This document shows, piece by piece, positions 9,449 through 18,880 of a stretch of 39,206 nucleotides of DNA (the stretch's first letter is position 1; each line of letters begins with the position of its first letter). The position numbers were made by a program, and so were the translations under genes. The notes beneath the pieces are model-generated. The model was not told where the DNA came from. It did no database searches and saw nothing but the letters and a program-made list of their open reading frames with translations. This stretch comes from Candidatus Peribacteria bacterium (lineage in GTDB: Bacteria; Patescibacteriota; Gracilibacteria; Peribacterales; Peribacteraceae): NCBI GenBank assembly GCA_023245775.1, contig JAHFJR010000012.1, forward strand, positions 1-39,206. Reading direction: 5' to 3'.

Positions 9449-12403
9449 CTATGACACACTCTTCCGATCAATCGGCGTGAAATCCAGCGCCTGCACCTTC
9501 GCCCACACGGCTTCGATGACCTTCGTGAGGTGTCGCTCGTCCTCCTGCGTGATCTGGAAGGTTCGCTCGACCGGATGGTCCGTTCCCTCGCCGATGAAAT
9601 CGAGGATGAAGGTATCTGGCGTATAGAAGGGTTTTCCATGCTTCAAGAGAAGAGAGTAGAACACAAGCTGGCGAAAATAGTCCTCATCATCACGGATCTG
9701 TGACTCGGTTTTCGGAGCCCCTGTCTTGTAGTCGATGATACGAACAACAGAAGAATTGGGATGAGCGAGATCGAGGCGGTCGATCTTTCCCTTGATAGGA
9801 ATGTCTCCAAGGTGAGCCGAAATAGGCAACTCGACATGGGCAATGAACGGCTTGAATCCCTCGAGCCTCTGAGCAAAGTAACGTGGGAGGGATTCCTCAC
9901 CATGTTTCGTAAGACGCTCCATTTCGGCTGTCGTCAGGACTTCTCGCTCTTCGATGTAGCGACGAAAAGAAGAGAGAAATGCAGTCTCCGTCACAGGCTG
10001 ACCTGCCTGTGTCTTCAGACCCCAGTCTCGCAGTGCTTCGTGCACGGCATTTCCATAGACGAGACTCGAGTCTTTCGACTGTGGCATCTGCAGAAGATCA
10101 CTCGTCTCAAAGATCACTGGGTCTTCGAGAAAGTGATTGAGTGCGGTCACGGAGAGCGAGAAGTTTTCGATTCGTCTCCTGAGGAACGTCTTATATTCTT
10201 CATCCAGATGGCGAACGGGGGAAAACATGAGTGTTGCGGCATGCTCAGGATCCCTCAGTTCTCGCTCCGATGCGATGAGCGTTCCGGCCTCGGCAAAGAA
10301 GACGGATGGAGAGGAATCTCTTGATCGAACACCCTGTGTCAGCTGTCTCGGACATGTGAAGATCAATTCATTCCGAGCCCTTGTCATAGCCACAAAAGCG
10401 ATACGACGCTCGTCCTGCTCCGACTCGTACTTCTTCTGCTTCCCAGACCAACCGAAGAGGAGATCTTCCGGAAGTGACAGCGTCCCAGGGTTACGACGAT
10501 GGTCCCAGTGACGCTCACGGAAGTTTGGCAAGATCACTGTGTCAAATTCGAGGCCTTTACTTCGATGCGCGGTCATGAGTGCAACACCTTTGTCTGTCAG
10601 ATGAGGAAGATCATAGGTCATGCGTAGGTCCGCGTAGTCAGGGTTCATATAGTGCTCTAGATCATCGTCAAAGGCCTCTGCATCGAAGTTTGGCTGCTCG
10701 TAGGCTCGGTACTTGATACGGTCGAAGAATGCTTGAAGCGCGGCGAAGTCGAGAGGATCGAGCGGGTGGTCAGTGACCAACGGTAATATCCCCGAATCCT
10801 TCAATAGTCTCTCAAATGTCTCAACAATGGTGCGATTTTTCATCTTACTATGAAGATCGAGAATAGTGTCTCGAGCCCTAAGAATAGAGGTTTTCTCATG
10901 GAGAGCGACAGGGTCTTTCTCTGCGTTTGGAATGCCGAAGGAGAGCAAGAGTTCAAGAAGACTCTTCCCTCGCTCGCGCTCGAGAAAGATCCGACCAAGA
11001 TCCGCAGGATGGCAACCGAAGCATGCACAACTCATCGCAGAAGCTAGGGCTCCGTTGTCTTTTGGATTCATCGATGAACGGAAGATTGCAAGTGCCTGTA
11101 CGATGAGCGGATGCACCAAGAGATCCATGGACCCCGTCATCTGCACAGGAAGAGATCTCGCTCGCAATACTTCAGAGATCGGACGCAGTTCTGCATTCTT
11201 CTGGACAAGAATAGCAATCTGCTCTGGCTGCGTGCCGCTCGCCATACGCTCTTCGATCAGATCTGCGATCAACCATGGTTCGGTAACATCAGAAGGAGAG
11301 AAAAAGAGCTCAGGATTGGGCTCCGCAGACTTTCTGGATGATGACAGATCCTTCGTGAGACCTTCGATTTTTGTGAGTAAGCGGTCAGTATTCTTACGGA
11401 TCAATGATCCTGCAGCATCGAGAATCGGCTGTGAACAACGATAACTCGTCGTCAGCACGATGATAGGGGCAAGGGGAAAACGCTGATGAAACCTGAGGAT
11501 GTTCGTCAAGTTCGCTCCCTGGAATCTGTAGATCGCTTGGTCATCGTCACCGACGATGAACAGGTTCGGCTTGTCCTCGGGAGTCCTAGGAGTTGTCAGC
11601 AGATCGATGAAGTCATACTGAGCACCATTCGTATCCTGAAACTCATCGACGAGGATGTACTGGTATCTCTCCTGGAGCCCTGATAGAAGCCAATCATTCT
11701 CCCTCAGAGCTGCAATGACGTGCAGAATCATATCATCGTAGTCATAGCGACCCGAGTGCTGGAGCATGTCCTGGTAACGGATAAAAACCTCGACGAAATC
11801 CGCAAATTTTTTCGCTTTCAGCACATGCTGCTCATGCGCTTTCGTTCCTGCCTTGCTCTTTGCCTCCATCTGCTCGTGATAGTCCTCAACCACCTTCCTC
11901 AGAACATTCTCATCGGCTCTGCCCTCTCTTTTTACATCGCTGATACGAGCCAGAATATCGCGAGTCCTTGTATACGGGTGCTTCTTGCTCACGAGCACGC
12001 ACTTCGGCATCAGTGCATCAATGATCTTATTCACCTGCCTGTAGCGTTCGATGTCGCTGATCTGTTCGAGAGCAGACCAATCATCAAACACGAGAGGATT
12101 GCTCTGGATGATGTCGTTAGTGAACCCGTGAATGGTGCTCACCGTGACTCCGTACGCATCCGATCCGATCAAGCTTCTCAGACGATCCCGCATCGCCGTT
12201 GAACCGCTGGTTGAGAACGTAAGACAGAGAATATTACTTGGTTTGGCCTGTGTCTTCTTCAGAATATTCGCAACGCGCATCGCAAGGACTTGGGTTTTGC
12301 CAGTCCCTGGACCTGCGATGACCATGACGGGACCTTCAACAGTCTCGACCGCATGCTTCTGCTCCCTATTCAGACGAGCGAATTCTGTAGCGAACGTGGA
12401 CAT
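9449..12403 (-). CDS. UvrD/PcrA-like superfamily I DNA helicase with C-terminal PD-(D/E)XK (RecB-like) nuclease domain
   Basis: LNREQKHAVETVEGPVMVIAGPGTGKTQVLAMR (Q-motif/Walker A), ILVDEFQDTN, VGDDDQAIYRFQGA, ALMTAHRSKGLEFDTV, VAMTRARNEL; C-terminal GKIDRLDLAHPNSSVVRIIDYKTGAPK nuclease motif. Start taken at MSTFATEF inside ORF 9449..12430. Confidence 0.93.
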   Translation of the reverse strand: MSTFATEFARLNREQKHAVETVEGPVMVIAGPGTGKTQVLAMRVANILKKTQAKPSNILCLTFSTSGSTAMRDRLRSLIGSDAYGVTVSTIHGFTNDIIQSNPLVFDDWSALEQISDIERYRQVNKIIDALMPKCVLVSKKHPYTRTRDILARISDVKREGRADENVLRKVVEDYHEQMEAKSKAGTKAHEQHVLKAKKFADFVEVFIRYQDMLQHSGRYDYDDMILHVIAALRENDWLLSGLQERYQYILVDEFQDTNGAQYDFIDLLTTPRTPEDKPNLFIVGDDDQAIYRFQGANLTNILRFHQRFPLAPIIVLTTSYRCSQPILDAAGSLIRKNTDRLLTKIEGLTKDLSSSRKSAEPNPELFFSPSDVTEPWLIADLIEERMASGTQPEQIAILVQKNAELRPISEVLRARSLPVQMTGSMDLLVHPLIVQALAIFRSSMNPKDNGALASAMSCACFGCHPADLGRIFLERERGKSLLELLLSFGIPNAEKDPVALHEKTSILRARDTILDLHSKMKNRTIVETFERLLKDSGILPLVTDHPLDPLDFAALQAFFDRIKYRAYEQPNFDAEAFDDDLEHYMNPDYADLRMTYDLPHLTDKGVALMTAHRSKGLEFDTVILPNFRERHWDHRRNPGTLSLPEDLLFGWSGKQKKYESEQDERRIAFVAMTRARNELIFTCPRQLTQGVRSRDSSPSVFFAEAGTLIASERELRDPEHAATLMFSPVRHLDEEYKTFLRRRIENFSLSVTALNHFLEDPVIFETSDLLQMPQSKDSSLVYGNAVHEALRDWGLKTQAGQPVTETAFLSSFRRYIEEREVLTTAEMERLTKHGEESLPRYFAQRLEGFKPFIAHVELPISAHLGDIPIKGKIDRLDLAHPNSSVVRIIDYKTGAPKTESQIRDDEDYFRQLVFYSLLLKHGKPFYTPDTFILDFIGEGTDHPVERTFQITQEDERHLTKVIEAVWAKVQALDFTPIDRKSVS

Positions 12404-12457
12404 GCTGCAAGTATGAATGCAAAGATGCAAATCCCAAAACTCAATATCGATGTCCTA

Positions 12458-13318
12458 TCACTCCATGCTCGCCGCCAATGTCGCAAGGAAGAACATCTGA
12501 AATGCAGCGAGGAAGAACATGAGGAGGAGCCAAACAAAGAAACTCACCTTCGTCGAGAAGAGAGCAAGCAGAGCGACGATCACCATACTGAACCAGAGAA
12601 AAGAGATGCAGAGAAGACAAGAGACGACCAGACTCAACACTATCGATACCCATCTGCCACGAGTGCGACGCATGCTCTCTCGAACACTATGAACAATGCC
12701 AATCCGCCCGCCCGCAAGGATGGCCGGACCAAGAGCTACTCTTGGAATCATGTAGATCGCAATCAGCGGACCAAGGAAGGGGATCCAGAGCAGGGAGCGC
12801 ACCATCGACCACATCCAGAGGCCTGCCATCTTCAGAACCATGAGAGGTAAACGTCGAACCGTATCGTAGGGGGACTCGGAGCCTGCCACTGCAAGGAGTA
12901 CGAAGAAGACGTACGAAACGAAAAGAATGAGCGTATGGAGAGCAAAGGAGAAGAGGAGCCAAGGACCGATACGCACCATGAAATCGAAGGCTGCACGAGA
13001 GGGAATATTCTGCTCCTGATTGAGCAATGCACCTCTCACAAACATCTGCCGGATCAGCTGCCTTGCATCGGCTTCTGTGAAGATCTGCAAACGCTCATCG
13101 ACGTGCTCGTGCAACTGCTCCCACGTGAGACCGGCAGACGCACTGATGTCATCTTCGATCGAGTGGATCCTCTGCTGCACAGCAACACCGACCACTGCTG
13201 AAAGAAGAGCGAAGGAGAGAATGCTGAGCGCAAGAGGGCAGCGCTTGGCGGCAAGGAGTGAGAACGTGCCAGAGACCAACTGACGAAGGGAGAGGTTCTT
13301 TGGAGGACGATGAGCCAT
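12458..13318 (-). CDS. Polytopic membrane protein of unknown function (286 aa)
   Basis: Several hydrophobic segments (WLLFSFALHTLILFVSYVFFVLLAVAG; IVLSLVVSCLLCISFLWFSMVIVALLALF; VWLLLMFFLAAFQMFFLATLAASM); ends 3 nt upstream of the rpoD stop region on the same strand. Confidence 0.7.
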   Translation of the reverse strand: MAHRPPKNLSLRQLVSGTFSLLAAKRCPLALSILSFALLSAVVGVAVQQRIHSIEDDISASAGLTWEQLHEHVDERLQIFTEADARQLIRQMFVRGALLNQEQNIPSRAAFDFMVRIGPWLLFSFALHTLILFVSYVFFVLLAVAGSESPYDTVRRLPLMVLKMAGLWMWSMVRSLLWIPFLGPLIAIYMIPRVALGPAILAGGRIGIVHSVRESMRRTRGRWVSIVLSLVVSCLLCISFLWFSMVIVALLALFSTKVSFFVWLLLMFFLAAFQMFFLATLAASME

Positions 13319-13321
13319 CGG

Positions 13322-14734
13322 TCAATCCTGAGGAGCGGGAATCACGTACGCGCAACGATCACACTTGAAGAGCATCGTACCTGCCTGATGGATCTCCACG
13401 AGCGAGCCCTTGCGACACTCCGGGCACAGCTTGCCACTCATGAAGGAGGGAGTGGCAAACGGAGCAGGCTTCGTACCTGCGTGTTCTCGAATGCAAGCAG
13501 AGCGGGGGTGATCGCGGAGCTTCTGGAGGACCTTGGCTTCGATCTGACGGATGCGCTCCCTCGTCACATTGAACTCCTTGCCGACTTCCTCGAGCGTATG
13601 GCCGATGCCATCCTTCAGACCGAAGCGCATCTCAATGATCTTGCGCTCACGCGGAGTGAGGTACTCGAGCATCGCATGCACGTTCTCCTTGCGAAGTTGC
13701 CGATTGGTCGCATCGAACGGATTCACCGCTTCCTCATCTTCGATGAAGTCGCCGAGCTTGCTGTCTTCCTCTGAGCCTACAGGTGCTTCAAGTGAAATAA
13801 TATCTTGGCTGATCTTCTGGATGTGACGCACTTTCTTGATGTCCATTTCCATTTCGACAGCGAGCTCTTCTACAGTCGGTTCACGGCCAAGCTCTTGCAC
13901 GAGACGACGCTGCGTGTGCGTGAGTTTGTTGATGGTCTCGACCATGTGCACGGGAATACGAATCGTACGAGCTTGGTCGGCGATGGCCCTCGTAATGGCC
14001 TGACGGATCCACCAGGTGGCATAGGTAGAGAACTTGAACCCACGTTCAGGATCAAATTTCTCGACCGCACGGAAGAGGCCAATGTTCCCCTCTTGGATGA
14101 GATCGAGGAAGGAGAGTCCTCGGCCAATGTACTTCTTGGCAATCGACACGACGAGACGAAGGTTCGCTTCGGCCAGCTGCTGTTTGGCTCCCGCATCGCC
14201 TTTGCGGATGCGACGCGCGAGTTCAACCTCCTTGCGCCCGTCAATGAGGGGCACGCGACCAATCTCGGAGAGGTACATCCGCACCGAGTCATTGCTAATC
14301 TCGAGCAAATCGACCTCGCGCTCTTTCTTCTTCTTCTTGTCATCAGCGGCGGCCTTCTTCGGATCTGCCCTATGACGAATACCAGCAGTTGCCACCACTT
14401 CGAGCGATTCATCGTCAGTATCCGACGCTGTTGTTGCTCCTGTTCCCGCTTCGCTATCCGCCAACTGTGCTGGAGTCTGTGTATTCGCTTTTCGCTGCCA
14501 AATGAGCGTGTCCTTCACATCGATGACATCAATACCGAGACTCACGAACAAGGTGTACACATCATCGAGAAGATCGATATTCTCCTCAGCATTGGGCACT
14601 GCACGCAAAATTTCTTGGTGGGTCACATACCGCTGCTCACGACCCTTCTTGACAAGGTGCTTGATCTCATCTGGAAACGCCTTCAACTCGTCATCCGTCG
14701 GCTGATGAATGAAACTACGTGGGTGCGAGGCCAT
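13322..14734 (-). CDS. rpoD: RNA polymerase primary sigma factor (sigma-70/RpoD) with C-terminal zinc-ribbon-like extension
   Basis: Sigma regions 2-4: [114 protein letters not shown]. Then a tail with CPEC-X17-CDRC. Confidence 0.97.
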   Translation of the reverse strand: MASHPRSFIHQPTDDELKAFPDEIKHLVKKGREQRYVTHQEILRAVPNAEENIDLLDDVYTLFVSLGIDVIDVKDTLIWQRKANTQTPAQLADSEAGTGATTASDTDDESLEVVATAGIRHRADPKKAAADDKKKKKEREVDLLEISNDSVRMYLSEIGRVPLIDGRKEVELARRIRKGDAGAKQQLAEANLRLVVSIAKKYIGRGLSFLDLIQEGNIGLFRAVEKFDPERGFKFSTYATWWIRQAITRAIADQARTIRIPVHMVETINKLTHTQRRLVQELGREPTVEELAVEMEMDIKKVRHIQKISQDIISLEAPVGSEEDSKLGDFIEDEEAVNPFDATNRQLRKENVHAMLEYLTPRERKIIEMRFGLKDGIGHTLEEVGKEFNVTRERIRQIEAKVLQKLRDHPRSACIREHAGTKPAPFATPSFMSGKLCPECRKGSLVEIHQAGTMLFKCDRCAYVIPAPQD

Positions 14735-14820
14735 AAAGTAGAGGGAGAGTAGAGGGTTTGGAGGCCTGACGCAAGACCGGGACTAAGGAAACAAGGGAAA
14801 CAAAAGAATCTTTTATTTCC

Positions 14821-16611
14821 TCACATTTTTGTCGCCATCTTCGTCAATTTCAGCAACTGCTGGTACTGCGTGAGGAGTTTCGCCTCTTCATCTGCTCGAC
14901 CACTCGCTCTCGCTTCCTTCAAGCTCACGATGAGCTGGATCTGACGCTTGACGACGATCTCCCGATTCACGGCACTGCACATCTTCTTCACCTCCTTGAT
15001 CGCGAGACTCTCGGACCACTCGGGAAAATTTTCTTCGCAGTAGAGTGTGACCACCTGCAGGCGTTCCTTCATCCTCGCATCGATCGAAAGAGTGCTGAGA
15101 ATGCTCGATGCATCAAGAGTGACTGAAGCTGATACCAGAGCCAAACGTACCGTCTCCAACTCGGGCACATCAAGAGGGATCATCTCCGCCAAGTGTACTC
15201 TGCACACAGGATAGAGCACACACAAACCGAGAGCTATTTCTCCAGTCGTACAGGGCGCACGGACATCCTCAGTCTTCGACTGTACCCTCGTTGGAATCAT
15301 GGTACGACTCGTGAACGCGCGAAAATCCTCTGCAAGCTCGCTCGCAACAACACCAAACTCGACTGCTGCTTTCTCGAGATACGCACGTAGTTCGATCGAT
15401 GTCGGAAGGGACTGGAGGAGAGGAAAGAGCGTCTCGGAGATTCTCCTCTTCCCGCTCGGCTCGCTTCGATCCTTCAGCTTCTTCAATGATGTAATCACGG
15501 CATCGAGGTACGGAGTCGCCTGCTCCAGAATGATCGTATGAAAGAGTGTGCTATCACGCTGCACGAGCTCGTCTGGATCTTTCGCAGGAAGTGTCACAGA
15601 AAAAATCTTCAGCTGTGCCTTGGCAAGTAGTTCGAACGCACGACCTGCGGCGAGCTGACCGGCGTTGTCCTGATCCAGACAGAGAACGACTTCATCGGCG
15701 TACCTCTTGAGGATCTTCACGTGCTCCTCCGTCAGTGCGGTTCCGCTGACCGCAACGACGTTCTTCACGCCCGCTTTGTGCGCGGCCACTGCATCGAAAT
15801 AGCCTTCGACGAGCACGACGCGGTGCGAAGCGCGTATCGCCTCCTTGGCCTGAAACAAGCCAAAGAGCACCGCTGATTTGTTGTAGAGAGGTGACTCGGG
15901 GGAATTCACATACTTGGCATCGCTGTCGCCCATGGTGCGACCACCGAAACCGATCGTCTGGCCCTGCGCATCGCTGATTGGAAATGTGATGCGATGACGG
16001 AAGCGATCGTAGATGCGCTGTTCATTCAATTCCTTCTGTACCCCGAGCCCTGCAGCAATGATCTCCGCTCTGCTGAAGTTCTCCTTGAGCAAATGTTCAT
16101 ACGTCTCGGAGAAGGAATCGGGTGCGTAACCGATACCGAACGTCTGCAGCAATTCCTCCGTCACTCCACGCTTCATCACGTACTCAGAAGCGACGGACGT
16201 CTTCTTGAGCCTCTGCATGAAGAACCTCTGCGCCGCATCGAGACACTCTCGGATGCGTTGCTTCTCGTCCTTGCTCGCGGACACTTTCTCTCGTCCACCG
16301 AACTTCGGCAGTTCCACTCCCGCCTTCTCGGCAAGGATCTTCAGCGCCTCGGGAAAATCGACCCCTTCGATCTTCTGCACGAAGCTGAAGATGTCACCTC
16401 CACTCTGACAGGCGAAGCAGTAGGCGATGCCCTTGTCGGGAGAGACAAGCAAACTCGGCTTGCTGTCGTTATGAAAAGGACAGAGTGCCACGAAACTCTT
16501 CCCCTTGCGCTTGAGCTGGCAGTACTGCGCGACGAGCTGATCAATCGGAAGCCGCATCTTGATCTCATCTTTTGCGTCCATGGGAAGAGATTGTACCTCA
16601 TCTACGTGCAA
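14821..16611 (-). CDS. dnaG: DNA primase DnaG (start may be the internal Met at about 16581)
   Basis: Zinc-binding CPFHNDSKPSLLVSPDKGIAYCFACQSGGDIFSFVQ; RIYDRFRHRITFPISDAQGQTIGFGGR; Toprim VLVEGYFDAVAAHKAGVKNVVAVSGTALTEEH and LCLDQDNAG. Confidence 0.96.
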   Translation of the reverse strand: MHVDEVQSLPMDAKDEIKMRLPIDQLVAQYCQLKRKGKSFVALCPFHNDSKPSLLVSPDKGIAYCFACQSGGDIFSFVQKIEGVDFPEALKILAEKAGVELPKFGGREKVSASKDEKQRIRECLDAAQRFFMQRLKKTSVASEYVMKRGVTEELLQTFGIGYAPDSFSETYEHLLKENFSRAEIIAAGLGVQKELNEQRIYDRFRHRITFPISDAQGQTIGFGGRTMGDSDAKYVNSPESPLYNKSAVLFGLFQAKEAIRASHRVVLVEGYFDAVAAHKAGVKNVVAVSGTALTEEHVKILKRYADEVVLCLDQDNAGQLAAGRAFELLAKAQLKIFSVTLPAKDPDELVQRDSTLFHTIILEQATPYLDAVITSLKKLKDRSEPSGKRRISETLFPLLQSLPTSIELRAYLEKAAVEFGVVASELAEDFRAFTSRTMIPTRVQSKTEDVRAPCTTGEIALGLCVLYPVCRVHLAEMIPLDVPELETVRLALVSASVTLDASSILSTLSIDARMKERLQVVTLYCEENFPEWSESLAIKEVKKMCSAVNREIVVKRQIQLIVSLKEARASGRADEEAKLLTQYQQLLKLTKMATKM

Positions 16612-18865
16612 TCCACCTCCTCACCACGAGACCAGAACCAACAAGCAGAAGGAGAAAGCCGATCGCAGAGAATTCCGGAACTGGAGTACCGCCTCCACCA
16701 CCTCCAGAACTATCTTCGCCCTCGCCTCCAGTTCCATGAACACCGTAGATCACCCAGTATCCTCCACTGATCGAGACGCTGATGCCGCTCGTATCGTACC
16801 CATTGTTCGTTGAAACAATTTGTCCTTGGTCATTCGCAAGAAAACTCCAGCTGTCACTGCTGGTACAACCAAGCGTGGTCTTTCCTGAGCAGATACGCAC
16901 ACGATCATGACTCACAGATTTTGGAACATAGAGCGTGAATTTTGCACCTGAACCGGTATATCCATAGTAGTCCGGATTCAGATGAAAAACGGATTTCTGC
17001 CCACTCGTATCTGCGTAGACTAGATTGTTGTAATCATTCCACCAACCATAACCATCTGCATTGCAACCTTCATAGAACTGCATCGGCACATCGGCAATTT
17101 TGGTGCCGCTATAGCCGCCCTTACGGAATTTGACATTGTCCTGCCAGCCACCCCACCACCATCCCCACCAGTTCCACCATCCCCACCAGCTGCCAAATCC
17201 ACCCCAAGGATTGCTCCAAAAGCTCCCCCAGTATCCATCCCACGTCGCACCGTTGTAATAGTAATCCCACCATCGATAGTACCCCCATCCATAATGAAGA
17301 CCATCGATCTGCATAGGTTCGTACGATCCTCCACTCCACACATAGCTATCACTGTAGGCATGAACCGTAGCGGGGAGAGATCCCGTACCAATCATTGGAT
17401 AGAGAATGCAGGAATTGAAGGCACAAATAGATGCACCGGTACCATAGGTAGAATAATTTGTATTCGATGTCGCCGTATCGTTCGTCGTACACGCGTACCC
17501 ATAATAGCTTTGCGCTCCATTTGGCGAGATCAACTGACCGGTACTACTATTTGGATCACTGCAGAGCACTGTGTAAGAAACCATCATGCGAAATCCATCG
17601 ATGTAAACACCGGCGGTTATACTTGGACTTCCAATAGATATTGCAGAAGAAATCTGTACGCCAAAAGGACCACCGTCCGCACCTGTGCTATAGGAATTTA
17701 CATCCCTCCATGTAAACGTCCTTCCCCAGAGATCATTACTCGCACCATACGTCTTGGTAGTGAGTGATGTACTCCAGAAATTTGATGAATCACCACGATT
17801 AGCCTGTGAATTGACCGCTCCACCCACAACAAGTAAAACATACCCATCAACTGCAAATGTCGATGGTCCGCTCTTCTTCATAATGTTGACGGTGACGCCG
17901 TCGACTCTTGAGTAGGGAAGATGGAAACCAAAATTAGTTGCACGCAAAGGAACTGTGTTCCATGTGAACTGGTTCGTATAAGCATTATCCGCCGTAGAGC
18001 CATCTGATAACTGACTTGCACCACCCAAATTGGCCCAAGCAGTTCCTGCTCCCGCCGCATTGTTGATCGTCAAATAAGGATTCCCCAAAAGACAGGTACT
18101 AGGATCGATGATATACGTCGCAGGAAGCCCAGTAGGATCGTACTCGTAAGCGTAGGTTCCCTTGTTGAGAGGTTTGATCGTAATGGAGTGATGTAAGAGG
18201 GTTCCAGATCCATCGAGAAGAGTGGGTGCAAAGGTACGAAACATGGTTTTCCCGCTTGCCGTATCCAGCGTGAGCCCGCCCTCCAAGGAAGAGTGCTGAA
18301 GAAGTCCAGCATCTTGAGACAAAGTGAATTGGAGAAGAGTTGGATCGACCGGACCATCGATCGTGATGGCTTTCTTCACGGCTACTCCCTTCACCGTAAA
18401 TCGCAGTACGGCATGTTCGGAAAGCTGATAGCGTACGACATTGCTTGCTTCGAGCGTCGCTCGTGCATGACCGGAAAAATTCAGGCGAAAGAAATGATCA
18501 CCCACTCTGTAGGTATACCCAGGAGCATCGAGATCAAAAGTCACATGAACATCATGCGGTAAACGATGGAAGAGAATGCCCTCTACAGTCTGCTGACCGA
18601 TTTCGCTGATGGGTACGAGCACTCCTCGCTCATCGTGCGTGAAGATCTCCTGCCCGTCGGAAACAGCGGTGAAAGAACCGTTGGGCAGACGAAACGTCAC
18701 AGCCTTTGTCGTTCGCATGCTTGGAACCTCGACGGCACCTGCTTCGATGCCGTACTCAGCAGGATTCATCGATGGATCTACGACCTCGAAAGACTGCGCG
18801 AGTGCGACGAACGGCACCTGCGAGAGGAGAAGAAACCCGAGAATGTAGGAAGAAAAGGAACGCAT
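16598..18865 (-). CDS. Secreted surface protein with Trp/Gly-rich tract and C-terminal PEF-CTERM-like sorting signal (755 aa)
   Basis: Signal peptide MRSFSSYILGFLLLSQVPFVALAQS; W-rich tract; C-terminus TPVPEFSAIGFLLLLVGSGLVVRRWIARR (PEF at 16670-16678, then TM, then Arg-rich tail). Confidence 0.88.
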   Translation of the reverse strand: MRSFSSYILGFLLLSQVPFVALAQSFEVVDPSMNPAEYGIEAGAVEVPSMRTTKAVTFRLPNGSFTAVSDGQEIFTHDERGVLVPISEIGQQTVEGILFHRLPHDVHVTFDLDAPGYTYRVGDHFFRLNFSGHARATLEASNVVRYQLSEHAVLRFTVKGVAVKKAITIDGPVDPTLLQFTLSQDAGLLQHSSLEGGLTLDTASGKTMFRTFAPTLLDGSGTLLHHSITIKPLNKGTYAYEYDPTGLPATYIIDPSTCLLGNPYLTINNAAGAGTAWANLGGASQLSDGSTADNAYTNQFTWNTVPLRATNFGFHLPYSRVDGVTVNIMKKSGPSTFAVDGYVLLVVGGAVNSQANRGDSSNFWSTSLTTKTYGASNDLWGRTFTWRDVNSYSTGADGGPFGVQISSAISIGSPSITAGVYIDGFRMMVSYTVLCSDPNSSTGQLISPNGAQSYYGYACTTNDTATSNTNYSTYGTGASICAFNSCILYPMIGTGSLPATVHAYSDSYVWSGGSYEPMQIDGLHYGWGYYRWWDYYYNGATWDGYWGSFWSNPWGGFGSWWGWWNWWGWWWGGWQDNVKFRKGGYSGTKIADVPMQFYEGCNADGYGWWNDYNNLVYADTSGQKSVFHLNPDYYGYTGSGAKFTLYVPKSVSHDRVRICSGKTTLGCTSSDSWSFLANDQGQIVSTNNGYDTSGISVSISGGYWVIYGVHGTGGEGEDSSGGGGGGTPVPEFSAIGFLLLLVGSGLVVRRWIARR

Positions 18866-18880
18866 GAGAAAAAGAAGAAA

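Noticed and set aside
13805-14752. 315-aa plus-strand ORF opposite rpoD
   Set aside because: Antisense to an unmistakable sigma factor; a by-product of codon composition with no recognisable domain.
15994-16770. 258-aa plus-strand ORF opposite dnaG and the end of the PEF-signal gene
   Set aside because: Antisense shadow of DnaG; no protein-like motif.
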